NCBI GenBank assembly: GCA_019751915.1 | Contig: JAIEMS010000012.1 | Span: forward strand, 1 to 59,581 | From: Burkholderiaceae bacterium | Lineage (GTDB): Bacteria > Pseudomonadota > Gammaproteobacteria > Burkholderiales > Burkholderiaceae_C | Length of the DNA stretch: 59,581 bases | Direction of reading: 5' to 3' | Shown: positions 8,601-16,179 of the stretch, in pieces | Position numbering within the stretch: position 1 is the stretch's first letter | Layout: every line of letters starts with the position of its first letter | The notes under the pieces: model-generated | Databases searched by the model: none | What the model was told of the DNA's origin: nothing | What the model saw: the letters and a program-made list of their open reading frames with translations, nothing else | Program-made: the position numbers and the translations under genes

Positions 8601-9689
8601 GCTGGCTACCCTGCCGGTGGCAAAGACTCGTGCCAAGGCGACAGCGGTGGCCCGCTGGTGGTGCCCGATGGTCGGGGCGGTTATGTGTTGGCCGGTATCG
8701 TCAGTTGGGGCCAAGGTTGCGCTTTGCCTAATTACCCCGGTGTCTACACCCGCGTGGCCAATTACCAAGCATGGCTTGAAGCCAACACCGGCCTGACTTT
8801 TGGCACCACCCCGACCACTCCTACTTTGATTGATTGCGGTAGCACCTGCTCGGCCACAGTCGATCTCCAAACCACGATCACCCTCAAGGCCACGGCGACC
8901 AGCGGCTCCACTTTTGTCGGTTGGGGCGGTGCCTGTACCGGTACGGCAAGCACCTGCACCGTCACGATGGGGGCGAGCAAGTCGGTCACGGCCAGTTTTA
9001 ATGCTGGCAGCACCAGCGGGCCTCTGCCGAATGCTACTGATTTTGTAGCGCAGCAGTACCGCGATTTTCTGGGCCGAGAGGCCGATGCTGCAGGTCTTAA
9101 CAGCTGGGTGAGCCAACTCAATGCGGGCACCGTCAGTCGGGCGCAAATGGTGCAAAGCCTGATGGGTTCCAGCGAATCAAAAAATCGTTACGGCCCCTTG
9201 GTGCGCCTCTATACCGCTTACTTTTTGCGCCAACCCGACTACGCTGGTCTGATGTATTGGCTCGGTCAGATGTTTCCATCCAGTGGCGCTACTGGCACCA
9301 GCTTGGCACAGGTGTCTGGGGCGTTTGCCCAGTCGGCAGAATTTGTCAATCGCTATGGCAGTCTGAGCAACGATGGCTTTGTCAATTTGGTTTACCAAAA
9401 CGTACTCGGTCGTCAGCCAGATGCAGCAGGCAAAGCCTATTGGTTAGGGCAACTGAACGGGGGCTTGTCGCGCGGTAGTTTGATGATTGGTTTTTCAGAA
9501 TCGACCGAGAATCAAGGGCTAACCACCAATGCCGTACAGATTACAACCGGTTATGTAGGCATGTTGCGCCGCGCTCCTAGCACTACCGACCATGCGTACT
9601 GGCTGGCCGAAATTGCTGCGGGCCGCAGCACGGTATTGGTTTTTATTGATTGGATTTTGAAATCTACCGAATATGCACAGAGATTTTAA
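5658..9689 (+). CDS. Secreted dual protease: S8 subtilisin plus S1 trypsin-like domain, with PPC and DUF4214
   Basis: The 1343-residue protein starts with a signal peptide (about 1-28) and a propeptide to about 150. The subtilisin domain follows (about 155-485) with the triad D174 (VLDTGVD), H229 (DHGTHVAG) and S426 (GTSMAAPH). Two InlB-like repeats with paired cysteines (about 490-655) and a PPC domain (about 660-765) come next. A third repeat starts at about 770 and is interrupted by a complete trypsin-like domain: IVGG at 802, H845, D896, S996 and D990 in the specificity pocket. The repeat resumes at LIDCGSTC (about 1057). DUF4214 fills 1125-1343. The start has GAAGGG upstream. Both catalytic sets look complete, and IVGG implies activation cleavage before residue 802. 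It is probably an extracellular degradative enzyme. Confidence 0.93.
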   Translation: MKSIKTVGARLRQGLLVAALVLSGNMAAATERVVLGDANLRTALQELRTAAAKTGEVRVIVGVRTPFAPEGKLAAEAVGQQRREIASAQAAVLAQLPQVAQKKNALRRFETIPFMAMVVNSADLAALEQMPEVASVQRDKPNRPTLSSSVPQIGGSTAWSSGYTGTGQTVAVLDTGVDKTHPFLTGKVVSEACYSTTLVSDKSYSVCPGGVAQSTAAGSGMPCAVDCDHGTHVAGIVAGNNGPQGALAGVAKSASLIAIQVFSEIRDPNYCQSSTSCPTAYDADIVSGLERVLALSSSYSIAAANMSLGGSRYYSQSTCDAENLSTKAAIDNLRAAGIATVISSGNDGYTNSMGSPGCISSAISVGSTYARSGFSNNCDGNNLGTSSVDSISCYSNSASFLNLLAPGSAINSSIPGNAYDEYWGTSMAAPHVAGAWALLKQKQPSASVTEVLNAFVSTGQAITDPRNSLTKPRINVAQALNALGGSSSFLLAVSKAGTGAGSITSSPSGIDCGSDCSESYANGTSVTLTATPASTSTFTGWSGACTGTASTCTVTMSAARSVTASFTNAIVSTRLVALTKSGTGTGTVSSSPSGINCAASCSSALVSFSSTASVVLTATPSSGSSFAGWSGACTGTGTCTVAAGTSSASVGAAFNTSSTGGGSTVTLLDRTGLSGAAGSAQRFSVQVPSGATNLVISTSGGTGDVDLYVKAGTAPTTTSFDCESYQDGNTENCSFATPTPGTYHILLDGYTAYSGVALKATYTGTSAAKVTLTVQKTGSGQGTVVSTSATPGLAQNLSAPQIVGGQLAAAGAWPWQVRLRITTASGTFLCGGSLLSDRWVLTAAHCVVGDDEITTLAPSAITVRAGSLQKDSGGQVVNVTRIVRHASYSPVTTDNDMALLELFSPVTLSSTANVVPPLLASQEATLAATNTLATVTGWGTTSSGGSTSSALMQVQVPLLTSSACASQSAYGSAKITNNMICAGYPAGGKDSCQGDSGGPLVVPDGRGGYVLAGIVSWGQGCALPNYPGVYTRVANYQAWLEANTGLTFGTTPTTPTLIDCGSTCSATVDLQTTITLKATATSGSTFVGWGGACTGTASTCTVTMGASKSVTASFNAGSTSGPLPNATDFVAQQYRDFLGREADAAGLNSWVSQLNAGTVSRAQMVQSLMGSSESKNRYGPLVRLYTAYFLRQPDYAGLMYWLGQMFPSSGATGTSLAQVSGAFAQSAEFVNRYGSLSNDGFVNLVYQNVLGRQPDAAGKAYWLGQLNGGLSRGSLMIGFSESTENQGLTTNAVQITTGYVGMLRRAPSTTDHAYWLAEIAAGRSTVLVFIDWILKSTEYAQRF

Positions 9690-9731
9690 GGTGTTTTTTA
9701 TGTCATTCATGAAAATGAAAAAGGTGAATTT

Positions 9732-12656
9732 ATGTTAAAAATAAACTATTATTTAAAATATTTTTTACTTGGGTTTCTGGTGTTTTTTCAGCATTTTGCT
9801 CAGGCGCAGATGCTGATACAAATGACATCGGGCAAAGCGCCTACCACCACGGAGATGCAAAAAGCCCTTGCTGTTCCGGCGGGTGCTTCAATGCGGATTG
9901 AAAATTTTAAAATCAATGATGACCAGCCATCATTGGTTCACTTAGATGTTCATCGCATCGAAATCACCAATGAGCAAACAGAATTGGTGGTTCATTCTGC
10001 CAAAGGTCGCCGCGTAGAAAAATTAGCGAACCGCGCCCACTTTGCAGGAAAAATAGAGGGCGATAAAGACAGTTTTGTTTTTCTGGCAGTGGATGACCAA
10101 GGTGAAATGCGAAGCATCATCCACCGAGGTGATCGGGTCATTGTCAATGAATTGCGCGCTGCCACAGACAAACGCTCAGATAGCAACGTATCGCGCAAGG
10201 TCGATCAGCAGCTTGATTTTATGAATCGCGATTTCTCGTGTGACGTAAATGGCGAATTTATCAACCAAAACAAAACGCCTTCTACCGATCTTTTCCGAAA
10301 GATGGTAAACAATGCCATCGAGAAAAAAGCAGCTGCGGCTGTTGCGCCACAGGCAACGCAGCGGCGTGCTGATATTATTGTTGAGACCGATTATGAATAC
10401 TACCAAAAGTTCAACAACACCACAGCAGCATCCAATTACGTAACCGATGTTTTTGCCTACGTTAGTACAAAATACCAACAAGAGATAAATGCACGCTTTT
10501 TGCTGAAGCAAATTAATATTTACAGCACCTCTGCCGATCCGTGGGCACAAACCACCAGCAGCGGCTTGTTGAATGAGTTGCGGGCTTATTGGAACGATGC
10601 TTCCAGATCCGCAACATCGCGCCACCATGTCCATTTATTCAGTGGTAAAGATACGCGTGGCGGCATTGCTTACACCAACACTTTGGGCATGCCCTCTTAT
10701 GGTTATGGTGTCAGTGGCAGTATTGAAGCCGACTTCAGTGCCAGCAACCCCCAAATTGTCTGGGATTCGGTGGTCGTGGCCCATGAGATTGGCCATGCCT
10801 TTGGCAGTGACCATACCCATAACTACGATGCACCCGATATCGGCTCCAATGCCGGTGGAGCCATTGATTGCTGCTACGCGGACACCAGCGGTAGCCAGTG
10901 CGGTGTGCAATTGGGCGGCGCTGGTAAAAATGGATTTTTACCGGGACTGGGTTCTATCACCGGGGGCACTGCCGGACGCGGTAATGGCACCATCATGAGT
11001 TATTGCCACTTGCTCACGCCCTACATGAGCAATTTGACTTTTACTTTTGGCGAAAATCATCCCTACGGTGTCAATCCTGGGCGGGTGGCAACGGTGATGA
11101 AATCGTCAGCAGAGCAATTCTTGCCCACCGATACGGTCAGCACCTATACCTTGACGGTGGCTAAGAGCGGTACCGGATCCGGTAGCGTGACCAGCTCGCC
11201 CGCTGGCATTACTTGCGGCAGTGATTGCAGCGAAAGCTACGCCAGCGGCACCAGCGTCACCCTGACGGCTACCGCATCCAGCGGCAGCAGCTTTACCGGC
11301 TGGACAGGTGATTGCACTGGCACAGCCAGCACTTGCACAGTCAGCATGAGCGCAGCGCGCAGTACTACGGCCAGCTTTACCACGACGACGGCCAGCACGC
11401 GCCTGATTTCCCTGACCAAATCGGGCACCGGCACTGGCACCGTCAGCAGCAGCCCCAGCGGTATTAGCTGCACAACCGGTTGTGGCAGCGCATCGGCCAG
11501 CTTCGCGACCACCGCCAGCGTCACACTGACCGCCACGCCTGCCAGTGGCAGCACTTTTGCTGGATGGAGTGGCGCTTGTACGGGCACCGGTAGTTGCACC
11601 ATTGCCGCTGGCAGCAGTGCCGCCAGTGTGGGGGCCACCTTTAATACCAGCAGCTCGGGTGGCACAACGGTCACGCTGTTGAACAAAACAGGTCTGTCGG
11701 GTGCTACCGGTAGTTCGCAAAGCTTTGCGGTGCAAGTGCCGTCGGGGGCAACCAACTTGGTCATTAGCATTTCTGGCGGCACGGGTGATGTCGATTTGTA
11801 CGTCAAGTTTGGCGCGGCCCCAACACTACAAATCTTTGATTGCGCACCTTACAGCAATACCAACGATGAAACTTGTCCATTCTCTGCCCCCAAGGCAGGA
11901 ACCTACTATATTTTGCTGGACGGTGCCATTGTTTACAGCGGCGTGTCACTCAATGTGACCTACACCGGTAGCAGCAGCGGCGGTTCTGGGCCATTGCCCA
12001 ACGCAATCGACTTTGTAGCCCAACAGTACCGCGATCTTTTGGGCCGCGAGGCCGATGTAGGAGGCCTCAGCTGGGTGAACCAACTCAATGCAGGCACCGT
12101 CAGTCGGGCGCAAATAGTGCAAAGCCTGATGGGTTCTAGCGAATCAAAAAACCGTTATGGCCCATTGGTGCGCCTCTATACCGCTTACTTTCTGCGCCAA
12201 CCCGACTACGCTGGCTTGGCGTATTGGCTTGGTCAGATGTTTCCATCCAGTGGCGCTACCGGTACCAGCTTGGCACAGGTGTCTGGGTTGTTCGCCCAAT
12301 CGGCAGAATTTGTCAATCGCTATGGCAGTCTGAGCAACGATGGTTTTGTCAATTTGGTTTACCAAAACGTGCTTGGTCGCCAACCAGATGCCGCCGGCAA
12401 AGCCTATTGGTTGAGTCAACTGAACGGGGGCTTGTCGCGTGGTAGCTTGATGATCGGTTTTTCAGACTCGCCAGAAAACCAAAGCAAGACAGCCAATGCT
12501 GTGCAGATTACCATGGGGTACGTTGGCTTGCTGCGCCGCTCTCCCAGCGCCTCTGACCATGCCTACTGGTTGGCCGAGATTGCTGCGGGTCGCAACACCT
12601 TGTTAGGTTTTATTGACGGCATTTTGAAATCTACCGAGTACGCCCAGCGCTTCTGA
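9732..12656 (+). CDS. Secreted zinc metalloprotease (reprolysin-like zincin) with PPC and DUF4214
   Basis: The 974-residue protein has a signal peptide (about 1-25), a propeptide and a metzincin domain. The zinc motif is HEIGHAFGSDH (H351, E352, H355, H361), with a Met-turn at M422 (TIMSY). Two InlB-like Cys-paired repeats (about 470-630), a PPC domain (about 635-750) and DUF4214 (about 755-974) follow, closely matching those of the upstream protease. AAGGTGA precedes the ATG. The gap to the upstream gene is 42 bases, so the two are probably co-transcribed, ending at the terminator at 12671. The first 1.3 kb is visibly richer in A/T than the tail, suggesting domain shuffling. Confidence 0.92.
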   Translation: MLKINYYLKYFLLGFLVFFQHFAQAQMLIQMTSGKAPTTTEMQKALAVPAGASMRIENFKINDDQPSLVHLDVHRIEITNEQTELVVHSAKGRRVEKLANRAHFAGKIEGDKDSFVFLAVDDQGEMRSIIHRGDRVIVNELRAATDKRSDSNVSRKVDQQLDFMNRDFSCDVNGEFINQNKTPSTDLFRKMVNNAIEKKAAAAVAPQATQRRADIIVETDYEYYQKFNNTTAASNYVTDVFAYVSTKYQQEINARFLLKQINIYSTSADPWAQTTSSGLLNELRAYWNDASRSATSRHHVHLFSGKDTRGGIAYTNTLGMPSYGYGVSGSIEADFSASNPQIVWDSVVVAHEIGHAFGSDHTHNYDAPDIGSNAGGAIDCCYADTSGSQCGVQLGGAGKNGFLPGLGSITGGTAGRGNGTIMSYCHLLTPYMSNLTFTFGENHPYGVNPGRVATVMKSSAEQFLPTDTVSTYTLTVAKSGTGSGSVTSSPAGITCGSDCSESYASGTSVTLTATASSGSSFTGWTGDCTGTASTCTVSMSAARSTTASFTTTTASTRLISLTKSGTGTGTVSSSPSGISCTTGCGSASASFATTASVTLTATPASGSTFAGWSGACTGTGSCTIAAGSSAASVGATFNTSSSGGTTVTLLNKTGLSGATGSSQSFAVQVPSGATNLVISISGGTGDVDLYVKFGAAPTLQIFDCAPYSNTNDETCPFSAPKAGTYYILLDGAIVYSGVSLNVTYTGSSSGGSGPLPNAIDFVAQQYRDLLGREADVGGLSWVNQLNAGTVSRAQIVQSLMGSSESKNRYGPLVRLYTAYFLRQPDYAGLAYWLGQMFPSSGATGTSLAQVSGLFAQSAEFVNRYGSLSNDGFVNLVYQNVLGRQPDAAGKAYWLSQLNGGLSRGSLMIGFSDSPENQSKTANAVQITMGYVGLLRRSPSASDHAYWLAEIAAGRNTLLGFIDGILKSTEYAQRF

Positions 12657-12670
12657 GCACTCCCCATCCC

Positions 12671-12717
12671 ATGCCCCGGCCTGTGGTGTTTTGCACCAGA
12701 GGTTGGGGCATTTTTTT
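12671..12717 (+). terminator. Intrinsic terminator after the protease pair
   Basis: ATGCCCC at 12671 pairs with GGGGCAT ending at 12711, enclosing further partial pairing, and is followed by a run of T's. It closes the two-protease operon 15 bases after the stop codon. Confidence 0.85.
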
Positions 12718-12824
12718 GGCCTGATTTTTTGCCCGTCAGTTTCCCGCAAGCGCATCATGAATAATTATGAATTCAGAAAAGATGCGGCCCGTCCCTTTGC
12801 GGGTCGTCCAAGGAGATACCACTT

Positions 12825-14720
12825 ATGAGTAGCTACGCCGACTTTCACCACCGCTCTATCACCGAGCGCGATGCCTTCTGGGCCGAACAGGCCCGCCTGA
12901 TCGACTGGCAGACCCAGCCAGAGCAGGTGTGTGACTACAGCAACCCGCCGTTTGCGCGTTGGTTTGTCGGCGGCACCACCAATCTGTGCCACAACGCGGT
13001 TGATCGGCATTTGGTTGAGCGCGCGGATCAGGCCGCTTTGGTCGCAATTTCTACCGAAACCAATACAGAACGCAGCTACAGCTACGCCGAATTGCATGTC
13101 GAAGTGCAGCGCATGGCCGCAGTATTGCTGTCGCTGGGCGTTAAAAAAGGCGATCGCGTTCTGATTTACATGCCTATGATCGCCGAGGCTGCTTTTGCCA
13201 TGCTCGCTTGCGTGCGGATTGGCGCATTGCATTCGGTGGTGTTTGGCGGTTTTGCTTCAGGTTCGCTGGCTTCGCGGATTGAAGATGCCCAACCCGTAGC
13301 TGTGGTCAGTGCCGATGCCGGTTCGCGCGGCGGTAAGGGTGTTCCTTACAAACCATTGCTGGACGAGGCCATTGCGCTGTCGAGCCACAAACCTGCTGCG
13401 GTGCTGATGGTAGACCGGGGCTTATCGCCCATGCCGATGCAAGCAGGTCGCGACCATGACTGGGCGACACTGCGCGCACAGCACTTGGATGCCAAGGTGC
13501 CTTGTGAGTGGTTGCAAGCCACCGACCCCAGCTACACGCTCTACACCAGCGGCACCACAGGCAAACCCAAGGGTGTGCAGCGCGACACGGGCGGTTATAC
13601 CGTGGCGCTGGCAGCCAGTATGAAGCACATTTTTGCTGCTGAAGCAGGCCAAACCTTTTTTGCTACCAGCGACATCGGCTGGGTGGTCGGCCATAGCTAC
13701 ATCATTTATGGCCCACTGATTGCGGGCATGACGACCATCATGTACGAAGGTTTGCCGACCCGTCCTGATGCAGGCATCTGGTGGAGCATTATCGAGAAAT
13801 ACAAAGTCACGCACATGTTCTCGGCCCCTACCGCTGTGCGCGTGCTGAAAAAGCAAGACCCATCGTGGCTGGCCAAATACGATGTTTCCAGCCTGAAGGC
13901 GTTGTGGTTGGCTGGTGAGCCACTGGATGAGCCGACCGCACAATGGATCAGCTCGTCGCTCAACGTGCCGATCATCGACAACTATTGGCAGACCGAAACC
14001 GGCTGGCCTATTTTGGCGCTGTCCAACGGTGTCGAGCAACAATCCACCCGTTTTGGTAGCCCCGGCAAAGCTGTCTATGGTTACAACGTCAAATTGATCG
14101 ACGAAGCCACCGGCGAAGAACTGACCACCCCGAACCAAAAAGGTGTGGTCACGGTCGAAGGCCCCTTGCCACCGGGCTGTATGCAAACTGTCTGGCGTGA
14201 TGATGATCGCTTCGTCAACACGTACTGGAAGAGCATTCCGGGCCGCTTGGTCTATAGCACCTTCGACTGGGGTATTCGCGATGCCGATGGCTATTACTTC
14301 ATTTTGGGCCGCACCGACGACGTGATTAACGTTGCTGGTCACCGTTTGGGCACCCGCGAGATTGAAGAATGCATCTCTGCCCACCCCAATATTGCCGAAG
14401 TAGCGGTGGTGGGCGTGGCCGACGCACTCAAGGGGCAAGTGGCATTGGCATTTGCGGTGCCACGTGATGCATCGTGTATGTCTGATGACGCTTCCCGCCG
14501 TGCCCTCGAAGTCGAAGTCATGAAGCTGGTCGACTCCCAACTGGGTGCTGTGGCGCGACCTTCGCATGTCCATTTGGTATCTGTTTTGCCGAAGACGCGC
14601 AGCGGTAAGTTGCTGCGCCGTGCTTTGCAGGCCGTGGCCGAGCGCCGCGATCCGGGTGATCTGACCACGATGGAAGATCCCGCCATGCTGCAACAGGTGC
14701 GTGATTTGATCGGTAATTAA
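12825..14720 (+). CDS. prpE: Propionyl-CoA synthetase
   Basis: The 631-residue AMP-forming acyl-CoA synthetase would convert propionate, ATP and CoA to propionyl-CoA. Motifs seen are the P-loop-like [19 protein letters not shown], the YWQTETGWP segment, GRTDDVINVAGHR and the C-terminal PKTRSGKLLRR, whose K595 is the family's regulatory acetylation lysine. The Arg after KGVQ and the overall length fit the PrpE branch rather than acetyl-CoA synthetase (compare acs at 22894). AGGAG lies nine bases before the ATG. It stands alone between terminators. Propionyl-CoA is also the product of the mmsA pathway 3 kb downstream. Confidence 0.92.
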   Translation: MSSYADFHHRSITERDAFWAEQARLIDWQTQPEQVCDYSNPPFARWFVGGTTNLCHNAVDRHLVERADQAALVAISTETNTERSYSYAELHVEVQRMAAVLLSLGVKKGDRVLIYMPMIAEAAFAMLACVRIGALHSVVFGGFASGSLASRIEDAQPVAVVSADAGSRGGKGVPYKPLLDEAIALSSHKPAAVLMVDRGLSPMPMQAGRDHDWATLRAQHLDAKVPCEWLQATDPSYTLYTSGTTGKPKGVQRDTGGYTVALAASMKHIFAAEAGQTFFATSDIGWVVGHSYIIYGPLIAGMTTIMYEGLPTRPDAGIWWSIIEKYKVTHMFSAPTAVRVLKKQDPSWLAKYDVSSLKALWLAGEPLDEPTAQWISSSLNVPIIDNYWQTETGWPILALSNGVEQQSTRFGSPGKAVYGYNVKLIDEATGEELTTPNQKGVVTVEGPLPPGCMQTVWRDDDRFVNTYWKSIPGRLVYSTFDWGIRDADGYYFILGRTDDVINVAGHRLGTREIEECISAHPNIAEVAVVGVADALKGQVALAFAVPRDASCMSDDASRRALEVEVMKLVDSQLGAVARPSHVHLVSVLPKTRSGKLLRRALQAVAERRDPGDLTTMEDPAMLQQVRDLIGN

Positions 14721-14754
14721 CCGCTGCCAACGCCGCAGTCAAGCTGCGGTAGTT

Positions 14755-14818
14755 TGCTATAAAAATAATAGCTGTCAGTGCTTGTGTACCAAGTGCTGGC
14801 AGCTATTTTTATTTTAAA
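14755..14818 (+). terminator. Dispersed repeat copy acting as a terminator hairpin for prpE
   Basis: The repeat core TTGCTATAAAAATAATAGCT leads into an 18-bp arm (14767-14784) that pairs with 14790-14807 through a few G-T pairs around a 5-base loop, followed by TTTTATTTT. This is the fullest copy of the dispersed repeat in the window and should terminate transcription. Confidence 0.75.
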
Positions 14819-14830
14819 TACGACGGATTC

Positions 14831-15187
14831 AAAACTGAAGTGCAACACCCCAGCCATGGCCTACGACCAGGGCAGGGAGATGGCGCTGCACAAGAAGCTG
14901 ACCGAGAAAACTGGCGTGGCGGTGTACTTTTGCGATCCGCACAGCCCTTGGCAGCGCTGCTCCAACGAGAACACTAACGGCCTGGTGCACCAGTACCTGC
15001 CCAAGGGCACGGACCTCTCGGGCTACAGTCAGGAGCAGCTCGATGCTATCGCCGATGAAATCAACAACCGCCCCCGCAAGGGTCTGGGGGTACGATCACC
15101 GCTGGCGGTCTATAACCAACTGCTCCTGAACGCCTCTCAGCACTCCACTCTCATTCATTAAAAACTAGGGTGTTGCACTTCAGTTTT
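14831..15187 (+). mobile_element. Internally deleted IS30-family element with intact terminal inverted repeats
   Basis: AAAACTGAAGTGCAACACCC at 14831-14850 is repeated as its exact reverse complement at 15168-15187. Between these 20-bp ends lies only the 3' part of an IS30-family transposase gene. The 357-bp remnant could still be mobilised by a full-length relative. It sits directly after the prpE terminator hairpin. No clear target duplication is seen. Confidence 0.88.
14853..15161 (+). pseudogene. IS30-family transposase, C-terminal fragment
   Basis: The frame from 14853 reads AMAYDQGREMALHKKL and continues through HSPWQRCSNENTNGL, YLPKGTDLSGYSQEQLD and NNRPRKGLG. These are the conserved C-terminal part of IS30 transposases, including the catalytic-domain E in the NEN motif. 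The N-terminal helix-turn-helix and the first two catalytic acidic residues are missing; the coding sequence begins right at the left inverted repeat. It cannot be functional. Confidence 0.9.
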
Positions 15188-15320
15188 TAATCCACCCGGC
15201 ATACCCTTGATGCCAAATTGAAGATCAAAGCAATAATTAATTTATGCGGCTAATAACCCGGAAATTTTGGTTACTATCTATTTCCATTAGGAATTACAAC
15301 AATTTCAGATAGGAGTATTC

Positions 15321-16016
15321 ATGAGAACAATTGGCCTTATTGGTGGCATGAGTTGGGAATCAACTATTTCTTACTACCGTCAAATCAACGAGACGATCAA
15401 AGAACGATTAGGAGGTCTGCATTCGGCAAAGATCGTCCTTTACAGCGTAGACTTTCACGAGATCGAGCGACTTCAACATGCAGGAAACTGGGAGGCTGCT
15501 GGAGAAATCTTGGCCAGTGCTGCTCGCTCATTAGAAGCTGCGGGTGCTGACTTCTTGGTTTTGTGCACAAACACAATGCACAAAGTAGCCTCAATTATCG
15601 AGGCTGCTGTCACTATTCCGCTTTATCACATTGCTGATCCCACAGCGGCTGAAATTAAGAGGGCTGGTTACTCGATAGTGGGATTACTTGGTACCCGATT
15701 CACAATGGAGCAAACATTCTACAGTAATCGACTCAGTGAGCATCACAGCCTTCGAGTGATACTTCCTAATTTTAAAGATCGTGAAGTCATTCACCATATA
15801 ATTTATAATGAATTATGCCTAGGAATTATCAATTCTGATTCTCTTGAAAAATATAAAAAAATTATGGTGGGTCTTGCATCTCAAGGCGCACAAGCTATTA
15901 TTCTAGGCTGCACAGAAATTTCACTTTTAGTTGCTCAAAAAGACTCCGAATTACCATTATTCGATACCACGGCAATTCATGCCAGAATGGCCGCTGAAAA
16001 ATCCCTATGCTTGTAA
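15321..16016 (+). CDS. Aspartate/glutamate racemase family protein
   Basis: The 231-residue protein begins MRTIGLIGGMSWEST, the N-terminus of the aspartate racemase/YgeA-RacX branch. Both catalytic cysteines are present: C82 in LCTNTMHK and C197 in LGCTEISLL. It should interconvert L- and D-amino acids in the cytoplasm; the substrate is not evident. GGAG lies seven bases before the ATG. It stands alone, and the gene and its flanks are clearly richer in A/T than neighbouring genes, which with the adjacent IS30 relic suggests recent acquisition. Confidence 0.9.
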   Translation: MRTIGLIGGMSWESTISYYRQINETIKERLGGLHSAKIVLYSVDFHEIERLQHAGNWEAAGEILASAARSLEAAGADFLVLCTNTMHKVASIIEAAVTIPLYHIADPTAAEIKRAGYSIVGLLGTRFTMEQTFYSNRLSEHHSLRVILPNFKDREVIHHIIYNELCLGIINSDSLEKYKKIMVGLASQGAQAIILGCTEISLLVAQKDSELPLFDTTAIHARMAAEKSLCL

Positions 16017-16179
16017 ATTGCCAAAAATCGACTCAATAATATTTGGAAAAATATATACAGTATTTTTAATTTATTCTATGGCGGACTATAAACCATAAAA
16101 ATTCACAAAAACTTGGATTTTGCCACCACTCCAAAACCTTCTAATGAAATCAATTGGTTGCGGCAAGTGCATAACACGC

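Noticed and set aside
7125-11660. Short repeated DNA units in the two protease genes, considered as a CRISPR or tandem-repeat array
   Set aside because: They are in-frame coding repeats of InlB-like and PPC domains with paired cysteines, with no regular spacers.
13422-14693. A 423-codon minus-strand frame opposite prpE
   Set aside because: It is antisense to PrpE, with no recognisable domain.
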